Source: Rudanella lutea DSM 19387 (lineage in GTDB: Bacteria; Bacteroidota; Bacteroidia; Cytophagales; Spirosomataceae). Taken from it: DNA of 64,000 bases. The position numbers were made by a program, and so were the translations under genes. This document shows positions 18,046 through 26,085 of this stretch, in pieces; within the stretch, counting starts at the first letter, position 1, and each line of letters starts with the position of its first letter. The stretch lies in contig NZ_KB913013.1 in assembly GCF_000383955.1 (NCBI RefSeq), positions 2,834,694 to 2,898,693 of the forward strand, given 5' to 3'. The notes under the pieces were generated by a model. It did no database searches, was not told the origin of the DNA, and was given only the letters and a program-made list of their open reading frames with translations.

Positions 18046-18849
18046 ATGAAAATTGCAATTGTTGGTTGTGGTAACATGGGTATGGCCTTCGCCAAGTCGT
18101 TTCTTCAGTACGATCTGGTAAAGAAAGATGACCTGTTACTGATTGAAAAAAGCACCGAACGGTCGCAGGCGCTCAAGGCCGAAAAAGCCGGAGTTGTGGT
18201 CGATACCATCGGGCCACGCGTAGCGGAGTATGATCTGGTTATCCTGTCGGTGAAACCCCAGGATTTTGGCGGGGTGTGCGATGCACTAGCCGCCGTGATC
18301 AAACCGAATCAGGTGGTCCTGTCGATCATGGCAGGGATTCCGATGAGTCAGATTCAGCAACGGCTCAATCACCCGCTGGTAATCCGGGCCATGCCCAACA
18401 CGCCCGCTATGCTCGGTATGGGTATTACGGGCTTCACGGCGGCCAAAGAGGTAGACCTGACCAACCTGCGCCGGGTTGAGAACCTGATTAATGCTACCGG
18501 GCGGTCTATTTTTCTGGAAGACGAAGCCATGCTCGATGCCGTTACGGCACTGAGTGGCAGCGGCCCCGCTTACTTTTACTACGTGGTTAAAGCTATGGTA
18601 GAGGCCGGCCGACAAATGGGTTTCGACGAGGGTGTGGCCACGCTGCTGGTGAAACAAACGATGCTCGGCTCGTTTCACCTGATCAACAACGCCGATAAAT
18701 CGCTCGACGACCTGATCAAAGCCGTCGCGTCGAAAGGAGGAACCACCGAGGCTGCCCTGCGTCAGTTCGAAGCTGGCTCGCTGGCCGATACCCTGGTGGC
18801 CGGTATCCGGGCGGCTCAGGTACGCGCTCAGGAACTCTCGAACGGCTAA
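18046..18849 (+). CDS. proC: Pyrroline-5-carboxylate reductase
   Basis: This 267-residue cytosolic enzyme reduces pyrroline-5-carboxylate with NAD(P)H in the last step of proline synthesis. The N-terminal Rossmann motif 'IAIVGCGNMGMAFA' and the C-terminal signature 'LIKAVASKGGTTEAALRQFE' are clear, and 'VTALSGSGPAYFYYVVKAM' marks the dimerisation domain. The length is normal. It lies 28 bases after a terminator and 67 bases before the next gene on the same strand. Confidence 0.96.
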   Translation: MKIAIVGCGNMGMAFAKSFLQYDLVKKDDLLLIEKSTERSQALKAEKAGVVVDTIGPRVAEYDLVILSVKPQDFGGVCDALAAVIKPNQVVLSIMAGIPMSQIQQRLNHPLVIRAMPNTPAMLGMGITGFTAAKEVDLTNLRRVENLINATGRSIFLEDEAMLDAVTALSGSGPAYFYYVVKAMVEAGRQMGFDEGVATLLVKQTMLGSFHLINNADKSLDDLIKAVASKGGTTEAALRQFEAGSLADTLVAGIRAAQVRAQELSNG

Positions 18850-18916
18850 TCTCTTTTGGATTGTTGGTGTTGGTTTGTAGATTGGCGTTCCGTGTGCACG
18901 CCCTTTTGCCTTCTAT

Positions 18917-19597
18917 ATGAAAGCCCTCATTGTCTGTACCAATCACAAAGATTACCCAACCAAGCCCCACAAAACCGGACTTTGGCTGAGTGAACTTACC
19001 CACTTTTACGACGAAATCGCCGACCGAAACTTCACCATCGACATTGCCAGCCCACACGGTGGCTTTATCCCGATTGATGAGCGGAGCCTCGACCGACGCG
19101 ATAACATCAATGAAAAATGGTACCAGAACCCCGAGATTCGCCATAAACTGGAAAACTCGGTCAGCCTCGCCGACGTTGCAACGGAGCCGTATCAGCTGCT
19201 GTACCTAACCGGTGGGCATGGCACCATGTGGGACTTTCCCGATAACCCACAGCTACAGGCCATCACCCGGCGCATTTACGAAACCGGCGGTATGGTATCA
19301 GCGGTGTGTCACGGGGTTTGCGGGTTGCTCAACGTCCGGCTCTCAGACGGCAGCTATCTGCTCAACGACAAGCAGGTTACGGGGTTCTCGAATATGGAAG
19401 AAAAGCTGGTGCGTCTGGACGAAGAAGTACCGTTTTTGCTCGAAGATGAGCTAAAGAAAAAAAACGCACACTATAGCAAGGGGCTAATCCCGTTTCTGCC
19501 TCACCTCGAAGTGGATGAGCGTCTTGTGACGGGGCAAAATCCACTCTCGGCCCGGAAAGTAGGCCGTAAAGTGCTGGAAGAAATGTTTGAAAAATAA
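18917..19597 (+). CDS. Hsp31-like DJ-1 superfamily protein
   Basis: The 226-residue cytosolic protein resembles the Hsp31/HchA branch of DJ-1/PfpI: 'GLWLSELTHFYDEIADRNFTIDIASPHGG' early, 'LLYLTGGHGTMWDFPDNPQLQ' in the middle, and the nucleophile elbow 'VSAVCHGVCGLLNV' with the reactive cysteine. Members act as glutathione-independent glyoxalases (glyoxalase III) or holding chaperones. It is the second DJ-1-superfamily gene of the window after 5254 and clearly a different branch. A hairpin separates it from the convergent PHP gene. The family is firm, the activity inferred. Confidence 0.85.
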   Translation: MKALIVCTNHKDYPTKPHKTGLWLSELTHFYDEIADRNFTIDIASPHGGFIPIDERSLDRRDNINEKWYQNPEIRHKLENSVSLADVATEPYQLLYLTGGHGTMWDFPDNPQLQAITRRIYETGGMVSAVCHGVCGLLNVRLSDGSYLLNDKQVTGFSNMEEKLVRLDEEVPFLLEDELKKKNAHYSKGLIPFLPHLEVDERLVTGQNPLSARKVGRKVLEEMFEK

Positions 19598-19598
19598 G

Positions 19599-19634
19599 AT
19601 TAGGGCGGGCTCCTTATCGGCTACCCGCCCTAAT
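19599..19634. terminator. Bidirectional terminator
   Basis: A perfect 11-bp GC-rich stem (19599-19609 with 19624-19634) lies between the convergent Hsp31-like (+) and PHP (-) genes. Confidence 0.8.
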
Positions 19635-19642
19635 ACCTGTGT

Positions 19643-20389
19643 TTACTTTCTCAATCGTTGCCCAAACGACGAAGCCAAAGCCTCGCGTAACATACGGAGG
19701 TGTTGTTCATTGAGCACATCGGCTCCAATAAACGAGATATGCCCTTGCTCAATCATCCACTCGGCCATTTGCCGGGCCGTTTGCCCATGACGGCCAAGTA
19801 ACGAGCTCATATCCAGCTTAAAGAGCGTTCCGCGGTTTCGGAGCAAGCGCACCCAATCGCGGTTGTTCTGCAAATAGATATACCGTTCGGGATGCGCCAG
19901 TACCGGCATCAATCCGCGTGCATTAAGCATATCGGTCACATCGTACCAGGTATCAGGAAAGCTAATCAACGACGTTTCGATGAGCACCAGCGACCGAGGG
20001 GCGTCGATATACGTCCCAAACGGTAACAGCTCACTGCGGTTGTCGAGCATAGTCAGAAACCCATCGTCGATGTAGTACTGAGCTGCCGTATCAATATAGA
20101 CCATCAGCCCCTCGTCGAGGAGTCGATGCTGAAGGGTATGTGCTGCTGTTCGTATCTGCTCCGGCGTTGCCCCATAAAAGCGATGCATGATATGGGGGGT
20201 CGCCACAATTCGCTTAAATCCAAGCCGACTGAGCTGACGAACGATTGAGACACTCTGATCGAGCGTTTCAGGACCTCCCCCCAGCCCGGGCAGGATATGG
20301 CAGTGAATGTCTGTGGTGTTCACCGACAGTGAGGTAGACCGGGGAGCCGGCCTTCGTGAGCGCGTAAGGAAAGAAAACGACATAGGCAT
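19643..20389 (-). CDS. CpsB/YwqE-like PHP-fold protein with degenerate metal site
   Basis: Overall the 248-residue protein follows the bacterial PHP tyrosine phosphatases of the CpsB/YwqE family ('DIHCHILPG', 'RIVATPHIMHRFYG', 'VLIETS', 'PVLAHPERYIYLQNN'). These normally dephosphorylate the tyrosine kinases that run capsule export. However, three metal-ligand positions differ: the usual DDG after HxHxLPGx is GGG, the Glu before YY is Gln ('DTAAQYYID'), and the conserved D-C/M-H near the end is D-V-L ('GADVLNEQH'). The protein is therefore probably inactive or altered. An N-terminal basic, Ser/Arg-rich extension of about 25 residues is also present. No kinase or polysaccharide exporter is adjacent. 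Confidence 0.85.
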   Translation of the reverse strand: MPMSFSFLTRSRRPAPRSTSLSVNTTDIHCHILPGLGGGPETLDQSVSIVRQLSRLGFKRIVATPHIMHRFYGATPEQIRTAAHTLQHRLLDEGLMVYIDTAAQYYIDDGFLTMLDNRSELLPFGTYIDAPRSLVLIETSLISFPDTWYDVTDMLNARGLMPVLAHPERYIYLQNNRDWVRLLRNRGTLFKLDMSSLLGRHGQTARQMAEWMIEQGHISFIGADVLNEQHLRMLREALASSFGQRLRK

Positions 20390-20392
20390 GCG

Positions 20393-20425
20393 TTAAGTAA
20401 GAGCCGCAGAGTTTAAGTAAGAGCC
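20393..20425. repeat. 13-bp direct repeat upstream of the PHP gene
   Basis: TTAAGTAAGAGCC occurs at 20393-20405 and 20413-20425, a 20-base period, just upstream of the PHP start codon. The sequence AGAGCCTCACGA within the second copy (20420-20431) recurs at 20494-20505 inside the rfbC terminator. Possible operator; the role is unknown. Confidence 0.5.
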
Positions 20426-20485
20426 TCACGATTTTATGGGGGGTTAGTTGGGTAAAACCTCATTATACATGAACTATGCCAAAAT

Positions 20486-20517
20486 AAAAAAGCAGAGCCT
20501 CACGACTCTGCTTTTTT
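20486..20517. terminator. Terminator of rfbC
   Basis: A stem AGCAGAG/CTCTGCT (20491-20497 with 20506-20512) lengthened by A5/T5 pairs lies just past the rfbC stop codon on the minus strand. Confidence 0.82.
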
Positions 20518-20537
20518 TGAAAAAGAATTGATTTAGG

Positions 20538-21083
20538 CTAAACCATCGCATGCGGAAACAGGCTCCGCAGCGTGGGCAACTCCTGATCTTTGTCCGAAAC
20601 AATCGGATTGGTAATGCCCCAGTCAATGTTAATATCCGGGTCGTTCCAAATCAGACCACCCTCGGCCTGCTTGTTATATACATTCGTGCACTTGTAGCTA
20701 AAAATACAGTCTTCAAGAGCCACAAAGCCGTGCGCAAAACCAGCCGGAATCCAGGCCATATTGCTCAGAGCAGCATCCAGCAGAAATGTCTCGTACCGGC
20801 CAAACGTGGGTGAGTCTTCCCGGAGGTCAACGGCCACATCGAGTACTCGGCCGGTGATCACCCGTACCAGTTTTCCTTGCGCAAACGGCTCATTCTGAAA
20901 ATGAAGCCCCCGCAAAACGCCCTTTACCGAAAATGACTGGTTGTCCTGCACAAAGTTCATGGGCAAGCCCAATGACTCAAACAACGGCTTGTTGTATGTT
21001 TCTAAAAAGTGTCCTCGTTCGTCTTTAAATACGCGTGGAATCAGTTCAATCAGCCCCTCGATCGACGTTTGGCGAACCTGCAT
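20538..21083 (-). CDS. rfbC: dTDP-4-dehydrorhamnose 3,5-epimerase
   Basis: This 181-residue cupin enzyme epimerises dTDP-4-keto-6-deoxyglucose at C3 and C5 on the way to dTDP-rhamnose. Family marks: 'LIPRVFKDERGHFLETYN', 'FVQDNQSFSVKGVLRGLHFQNEPFAQGKLVRV' with the catalytic His region, 'WIPAGFAHGFVALED' and 'GLIWNDPDINIDW'. It stands alone here; rfbA, rfbB and rfbD are not in the window. It is divergent from pyrF, the two sharing a 103-base promoter region. Confidence 0.95.
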   Translation of the reverse strand: MQVRQTSIEGLIELIPRVFKDERGHFLETYNKPLFESLGLPMNFVQDNQSFSVKGVLRGLHFQNEPFAQGKLVRVITGRVLDVAVDLREDSPTFGRYETFLLDAALSNMAWIPAGFAHGFVALEDCIFSYKCTNVYNKQAEGGLIWNDPDINIDWGITNPIVSDKDQELPTLRSLFPHAMV

Positions 21084-21121
21084 AAATCAGTTCTAATTAG
21101 ATGAAAATCCGGTAATTGGTA

Positions 21122-21129
21122 CAAAACTA
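21122..21129 (-). promoter_or_regulatory. -7 box for rfbC
   Basis: Read on the minus strand this is TAGTTTTG, a TAnnTTTG match ending 39 bases before the rfbC ATG. No good -33 is seen. Confidence 0.5.
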
Positions 21130-21150
21130 CGAAAGCCCAGTCGTAGTTCG

Positions 21151-21158
21151 TACCTTTG
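21151..21158 (+). promoter_or_regulatory. -7 box for pyrF
   Basis: TACCTTTG matches TAnnTTTG and ends 28 bases before the pyrF ATG. The two divergent -7 boxes lie only 21 bases apart, so the rfbC and pyrF promoters overlap face to face. Confidence 0.55.
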
Positions 21159-21186
21159 ACGACATGACTTTTCGTTAATCCGTTGC

Positions 21187-21999
21187 ATGACTGCCGAAGA
21201 ACTTTCCCAAATTATTTACCGGAAACGGTCATACCTCTGCGTAGGGCTGGATACAGATATTCGTAAGATCCCATCGCACCTGCTGAACGAGCCCGACCCT
21301 GTTTTTGCATTTAACCGGGCTATCATCGACGCCACCGCCCCGTATGCCGTAGCCTACAAACCCAATATTGCCTTTTACGAGGCTATGGGCCCGCGCGGTT
21401 GGGAGAGCCTTCAGAAAACAATCGACTACATCCCGGCCGATTGCTTTACTATTGCCGACGCCAAGCGGGGCGATATTGGCAATACCTCAAGCCTGTACGC
21501 CCGTACGTTTTTTGACCCCTCGGCGGCCGGTCTCAATTTCGACTCCGTAACGGTGGCCCCGTACATGGGCCGCGATTCGGTTGTCCCGTTTTTGGAATAT
21601 CCCGGCAAATGGGTCATTCTGCTGGCCCTAACTTCCAATGCCGGTAGCGCCGATTTTCAACGCCAACCCGTAGGCGAGCAGGAATTATTTGAAGTTGTGA
21701 TGGAAACCGCCCAAACCTGGACCACGCCCGACCAACTGATGTTTGTGGTAGGGGCCACACAAACCGACCAACTGGCACGTATCCGCGAAATTGCCCCCGA
21801 TCATTTTCTGCTTGTTCCGGGGGTGGGCGCTCAGGGCGGCTCACTCGCCGAGGTATCGCGGATAGGCCTCAATAGCCGGGGCGGGTTGCTGGTCAATGCT
21901 TCCCGGAGTATTCTATACGCATCGGCCGGGCCCGACTTTGCCGAGCGGGCAGCCGCCGAAGCGCAGGCACTACAAACCGAAATGGCCAGCTATTTATAA
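21187..21999 (+). CDS. pyrF: Orotidine 5'-phosphate decarboxylase (long form)
   Basis: This 270-residue TIM-barrel enzyme decarboxylates OMP to UMP, the last step of pyrimidine synthesis. The active-site block '[19 protein letters not shown]' with the Lys-Asp pair and the C-terminal '[15 protein letters not shown]' and '[12 protein letters not shown]' are typical of the longer pyrF subfamily found in mycobacteria and Bacteroidota. The start fits the -7 box 28 bases upstream. A hairpin follows. Confidence 0.95.
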   Translation: MTAEELSQIIYRKRSYLCVGLDTDIRKIPSHLLNEPDPVFAFNRAIIDATAPYAVAYKPNIAFYEAMGPRGWESLQKTIDYIPADCFTIADAKRGDIGNTSSLYARTFFDPSAAGLNFDSVTVAPYMGRDSVVPFLEYPGKWVILLALTSNAGSADFQRQPVGEQELFEVVMETAQTWTTPDQLMFVVGATQTDQLARIREIAPDHFLLVPGVGAQGGSLAEVSRIGLNSRGGLLVNASRSILYASAGPDFAERAAAEAQALQTEMASYL

Positions 22000-22028
22000 A
22001 CGTTTCTGGCCGTCGGTTCGTTATTCAG

Positions 22029-22061
22029 GTTAGCCGCACTGACTAGGTTGGTGCGGCTAAC
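22029..22061 (+). terminator. Terminator of pyrF
   Basis: A perfect 11-bp stem (22029-22039 with 22051-22061) is followed by a short T-rich run, 30 bases after the pyrF stop. Confidence 0.8.
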
Positions 22062-22090
22062 TTTATCTAAACGAACGACTTCCCGACCGT

Positions 22091-24958
22091 ATGCTTCGGT
22101 ACGTATACCTGGCGGGGTGGCTCCTCAGCTCCTCGCTCCTTCTGGCCCAGCCAGCCCCTAAAACCTCGGCACCAAAAACGCCCGCCAAAATCACCAAAGG
22201 CCCGGCAGGTTTAACCTCTCCCATTCCGTTCGACCCGACTGTGAAGGTGGGCAAGCTGCCAAACGGCCTTACCTACTTTATCCGCAAAAATTCCGAGCCC
22301 AAAAACCGGGCTGAATTGCGGCTGGTGATCCGGGCCGGATCGGTACTCGAAAACCCCGACCAGCAGGGACTCGCTCACTTCATGGAGCACATGGCCTTCA
22401 ACGGCACCAGGAATTTCCCTAAAAACGAACTCGTTAATTTTCTGCAATCGTCGGGCGTACGCTTTGGTGCCGACCTGAATGCGTACACCAGCTTCGACGA
22501 AACCGTATATCAGCTCCCTGTACCCACCGACTCCGTCCAGCTTTTCGAACGGTCGTTCCAGATTCTGGAAGACTGGGCACACAATGCGCTGCTCGATTCG
22601 GTCGAAATCGAAAAAGAACGGGGGGTTATTCTGGAAGAAGCCCGGCTCGGGCGTGGGGCGCAGCAACGCATGCGCGACAAGTACTTTCCGCTTATCCTGA
22701 ACAACTCCCGGTACGCAAGCCGGCTACCCATTGGTAAAGACAACATTATCAGCAGTTTTCGACCGAGTTTACTCCGTGATTTCTACCGCGACTGGTACCG
22801 TCCCGACCTGATGGCGGTAATTGCCGTGGGCGACTTCGACGAAAAGCAGGTGGAAGCCATGATCCGCGAAAAGTTCGGCCGGATTCCCAAGCCTGCTGCC
22901 AACGCCAAAGCCCGGCCCGAGTACGGCATCGAACCCCACAAAGACACTAAAGTCGTAGTGGTGACCGACCCCGAACAGCCAAACACCATTGTACAGGTGA
23001 TTTACAAACGGCCCGAAATAAAAGAACGGACCATTGGCGACCTGCGCGACGGTCTGCAACGGAGCCTGTTCAACGCCATGCTCGGAAACCGGATTCAGGA
23101 GCTGACCCAGAAAGCCAATCCACCCTTTGTGTTTGGGTTCAGTAACTACGGTGGTTTTCTGGGAAATCTGGATGCATTCTCGTCGATAGCCGTACCCAAA
23201 GATGCCGGCAGTGTAGAGGTGGCCATTCGGGCGGTGCTCGACGAAAACGGCCGCGCCCGGCGTTTCGGCTTTACCCCGACCGAACTGGCTCGGGCCAAGC
23301 AGGAGTTGCGCACCGGCGTTGAGCAGGCCTATCGTGAGCGCGACAAAACCCGGTCGTCGTCGCTCGTGGGGCAGTACGTGCAGTACTATCTGGAGGGCAG
23401 CCCTGCTACAGGTATTGACTTTTATTACCAGTTTGTGAATAAGTACCTCGATGGGATTCAACTGAGCGAGGTAAACAAACTGGCAGGTACGTTTATCGGC
23501 AACGAAAACCGGGCGGTCGTGATTATGGCCCCCGAAAAAGACAAAGACAAACTCCCGAGCGTAGAGCAGGTAATTCGGGTCATTGACAATGCGGGCAAAG
23601 ACCTGACGGCCTACGTTGATCAGACGGTTAATAAGCCGCTGCTGGCTACCAGCCCAACCGCAAAACCCGTGGTAGGCGAAAAGCAGGTTGCCCCCATCGG
23701 CGTAACTGAATGGACCCTGGGCAACGGTGCCCGCGTGGTACTGAAACCCACCGACTTCAAAAACGACCAGATTCTTTTTGCCAGTGTTAGCTACGGGGGT
23801 ACATCCCTGTACGATTTGAAGGACTACATGAACGCCCGGTTTGCATCAACTCTTATCGGGCAGGGCGGCACCGGGCCGTTCAATCAGATTCAGTTAGGGA
23901 AATACCTGGCGGGTAAGTCGCTCAGTGTGAATCCATACATCAGCGAAATCAACGAAGGGGTCAGCGGTAGCACCACCCCCAAAGACCTCGAAACCTCTCT
24001 GCAACTGCTGTACAGCTACTTCACCCAACCGCGCAAAGACTCCGACGTGGTGCAGGGATTCCTGTCGAACCAGCGTAGCCTGTTGCAGAATCAGATTACC
24101 ACGCCAACACCCCAGAAAGTGTTTCAGGACACGATTTCGGTAACGCTGGGCCAAAACAACCCACGCCGGCAACCCCTTGCCCCGACCGATCTGGACCAGA
24201 TCAGCCTCGACCGGGCCGAACAGATTTACCGGGAACGGTTTGCCAATGCCGCCGACTTCACCTTTTTTTTTGTTGGCAACATCGACCCCGCCCGGCTCAA
24301 GCCTCTCGTGGAAAAATACATTGGGGGTCTACCCGGCAATGCCACTACCCCCCGGGAAAACTTCCGCGATCTGGGCATCCGAATTCCGGCCGGCAAGCTG
24401 AACAAAACGGTGTACAAGGGTCTGGAGCCCCGCGCTACGGTGCAACTCGTATTCAGTGGCGACCTCAGCTGGAGCCCCGAAACCACTACCCAAATCGACG
24501 CCCTGGCTGAAGTGCTCGAAATAAAACTCACCGAAAAACTCCGCGAGGAAGAGGGGGGCGTGTACACACCGGGCGTCAGTGGCTCGTACAGCAAGCTACC
24601 TGCGCAGCGGTACACCTTCCGGGTCGGTTTTGGCTGTGCGCCCGAAAACGTGGAAAAGCTCATCGGGAAAACCCTCGACGTGATCAACGAGGTGAAACAG
24701 AAAGGAGCCGACCCGAAAGACATTGACAAGTTCAAAGCCGAAAGCCGCCGGGAAACCGAAATTCAGTTGAAAGACAACAATTTCTGGCTGGGCTACCTCA
24801 CCAATCAATATTTCAATCAGGACGACCCCACCGAAATTCTCCGGGAAGCCGAACAGCTAAACCGGGTCACTGTTGAAAGCACACGGGCTGCGGCTAATCA
24901 GTATTTGTCGGGCCAGAATCTGATTCGGTTTGTGCTTTTGCCCGAACGGAAACAGTAA
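22091..24958 (+). CDS. Exported M16 family zinc peptidase (two-lobed)
   Basis: The 955-residue protein has a signal peptide (about 1-19), a Pro/Lys/Thr-rich stretch, then two pitrilysin-like halves. The first half holds the inverted zinc motif HxxEH (His96, Glu99, His100 in 'LAHFMEHMAFNGT'), with the downstream glutamate in 'EKERGVILEEARLG'. The second half (from about residue 540) lacks a zinc motif and forms the inactive lobe. Such periplasmic or outer-membrane M16 proteases clear peptides; their exact substrate is unknown. It is separated by terminator and inverted repeat from both neighbours. Confidence 0.93.
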   Translation: MLRYVYLAGWLLSSSLLLAQPAPKTSAPKTPAKITKGPAGLTSPIPFDPTVKVGKLPNGLTYFIRKNSEPKNRAELRLVIRAGSVLENPDQQGLAHFMEHMAFNGTRNFPKNELVNFLQSSGVRFGADLNAYTSFDETVYQLPVPTDSVQLFERSFQILEDWAHNALLDSVEIEKERGVILEEARLGRGAQQRMRDKYFPLILNNSRYASRLPIGKDNIISSFRPSLLRDFYRDWYRPDLMAVIAVGDFDEKQVEAMIREKFGRIPKPAANAKARPEYGIEPHKDTKVVVVTDPEQPNTIVQVIYKRPEIKERTIGDLRDGLQRSLFNAMLGNRIQELTQKANPPFVFGFSNYGGFLGNLDAFSSIAVPKDAGSVEVAIRAVLDENGRARRFGFTPTELARAKQELRTGVEQAYRERDKTRSSSLVGQYVQYYLEGSPATGIDFYYQFVNKYLDGIQLSEVNKLAGTFIGNENRAVVIMAPEKDKDKLPSVEQVIRVIDNAGKDLTAYVDQTVNKPLLATSPTAKPVVGEKQVAPIGVTEWTLGNGARVVLKPTDFKNDQILFASVSYGGTSLYDLKDYMNARFASTLIGQGGTGPFNQIQLGKYLAGKSLSVNPYISEINEGVSGSTTPKDLETSLQLLYSYFTQPRKDSDVVQGFLSNQRSLLQNQITTPTPQKVFQDTISVTLGQNNPRRQPLAPTDLDQISLDRAEQIYRERFANAADFTFFFVGNIDPARLKPLVEKYIGGLPGNATTPRENFRDLGIRIPAGKLNKTVYKGLEPRATVQLVFSGDLSWSPETTTQIDALAEVLEIKLTEKLREEEGGVYTPGVSGSYSKLPAQRYTFRVGFGCAPENVEKLIGKTLDVINEVKQKGADPKDIDKFKAESRRETEIQLKDNNFWLGYLTNQYFNQDDPTEILREAEQLNRVTVESTRAAANQYLSGQNLIRFVLLPERKQ

Positions 24959-24970
24959 GTCAAAATAAGA

Positions 24971-25054
24971 GACAAAAGAAGAAAGATCCCACACAAACTG
25001 GATAAGTGAGTATCTTCGCAGTCCGGTGAACCGGGGGGTACTTCTTCTTTTGTC
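24971..25054. repeat. 13-bp inverted repeat in the M16-fecR gap
   Basis: GACAAAAGAAGAA (24971-24983) and its exact complement (25042-25054) flank 58 bases that include a near -7 box TATCTTCG (25011-25018). It could fold as a long-loop hairpin or act as paired binding sites. The purpose is unknown. Confidence 0.5.
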
Positions 25055-25134
25055 AGAATCCCTGAATTACAAGTAGAAATTACAGCACGGGTATCTTTTG
25101 CCCCCGTATCAACACTCGTCCAAACGTCCACACG

Positions 25135-25941
25135 ATGAAACCCTACGCTACATATGCCGCTGAGGAGTTAGCCCTCGACGATATGTTTATGCGGTGGGTA
25201 CAACACCCCGACGACGACGAAGTGGCCTTGTTCTGGCAAACCTTCACAAAGCAACACCCCCACCGCCGGGCCATTGTTGAAGAAGCCCGCCGAATGGTCA
25301 TCGACTGCTCGACGCCCCTGCCGGGTGCTATGGCAAACGACGAGATGGCGAACCTCTGGGAGCGGATTCGGGGCTCGTTGCGCGAGCTCGATGAGGTGAA
25401 ACCCCTGCAACCCAGCATCCAGAAGGTAGTAACGTGGTGGTATTTTGGCCGCACCGTTGCCGCTGCACTGGGTTTACTCCTGTTTATTGGCTGGAGTTAC
25501 TGGATCCACCGGAGCGATAAACTGCAAACCATTCGTTCGGGGAGTGCCCAAACCCGCATGGTGCGTCTCCCTGATGGCTCCAAAGCCCGGCTACAACCCA
25601 ACAGTCAGCTGGAGTTTGTTCAGCAGTGGGTTGGCGAAATTCCGCGCGCTGTATGGTTACAGGGCGAGGCCCGGTTTTCGGTGGTACACAGCCCTAAAAC
25701 GTCCACCTTTCGGGTGCACACCTCCGACGTAACCGTGGAAGCCACCGGCACCGAATTCTGGATTGGTCAACAGGCCGAAGGAACCCGCATCGGCTTACAA
25801 CGGGGTACCCTTACCCTGTTGCTCAACGACGACGACCGGCGGGTGACCATGCACCCCGGCGACTCGCTCGAAGTACGGGGGCATCTGGTCTTTCCGCTTA
25901 AACTTTCGGTTGGTCAGTTGAACAAAGCTGTCAAACGATAA
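25135..25941 (+). CDS. Orphan FecR-type anti-sigma regulator, short form
   Basis: The 268-residue protein has an N-terminal cytosolic sigma-binding region (about 1-100), one membrane helix (about 105-124, 'TVAAALGLLLFIGWSYWI') and a periplasmic FecR domain (about 135-250: 'VRLPDGSKARLQPNSQLEF', 'VWLQGEARFSVVHS', 'TVEATGTEFWIG'). FecR proteins normally sense a TonB-dependent receptor and hold an ECF sigma factor. This one has no sigma gene in front and no SusC-type receptor behind, and stops where the usual C-terminal DUF4974/STN domain of Bacteroidota FecR would begin. No continuation in another frame is seen. A possible -7 box TATCTTTT lies at 25092-25099. Confidence 0.85.
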   Translation: MKPYATYAAEELALDDMFMRWVQHPDDDEVALFWQTFTKQHPHRRAIVEEARRMVIDCSTPLPGAMANDEMANLWERIRGSLRELDEVKPLQPSIQKVVTWWYFGRTVAAALGLLLFIGWSYWIHRSDKLQTIRSGSAQTRMVRLPDGSKARLQPNSQLEFVQQWVGEIPRAVWLQGEARFSVVHSPKTSTFRVHTSDVTVEATGTEFWIGQQAEGTRIGLQRGTLTLLLNDDDRRVTMHPGDSLEVRGHLVFPLKLSVGQLNKAVKR

Positions 25942-26085
25942 GCCCTCTGTACCACTGGGTAGATAATCGACCGCGCCTACTTTTTTAATCGCATTATTTC
26001 TGACAAAGTATATACATTTAACCAGCAGATGTCGCTGTGACGTGTCTGACACATCGAAACGGCACTGACTATTCCCGAATCCATC

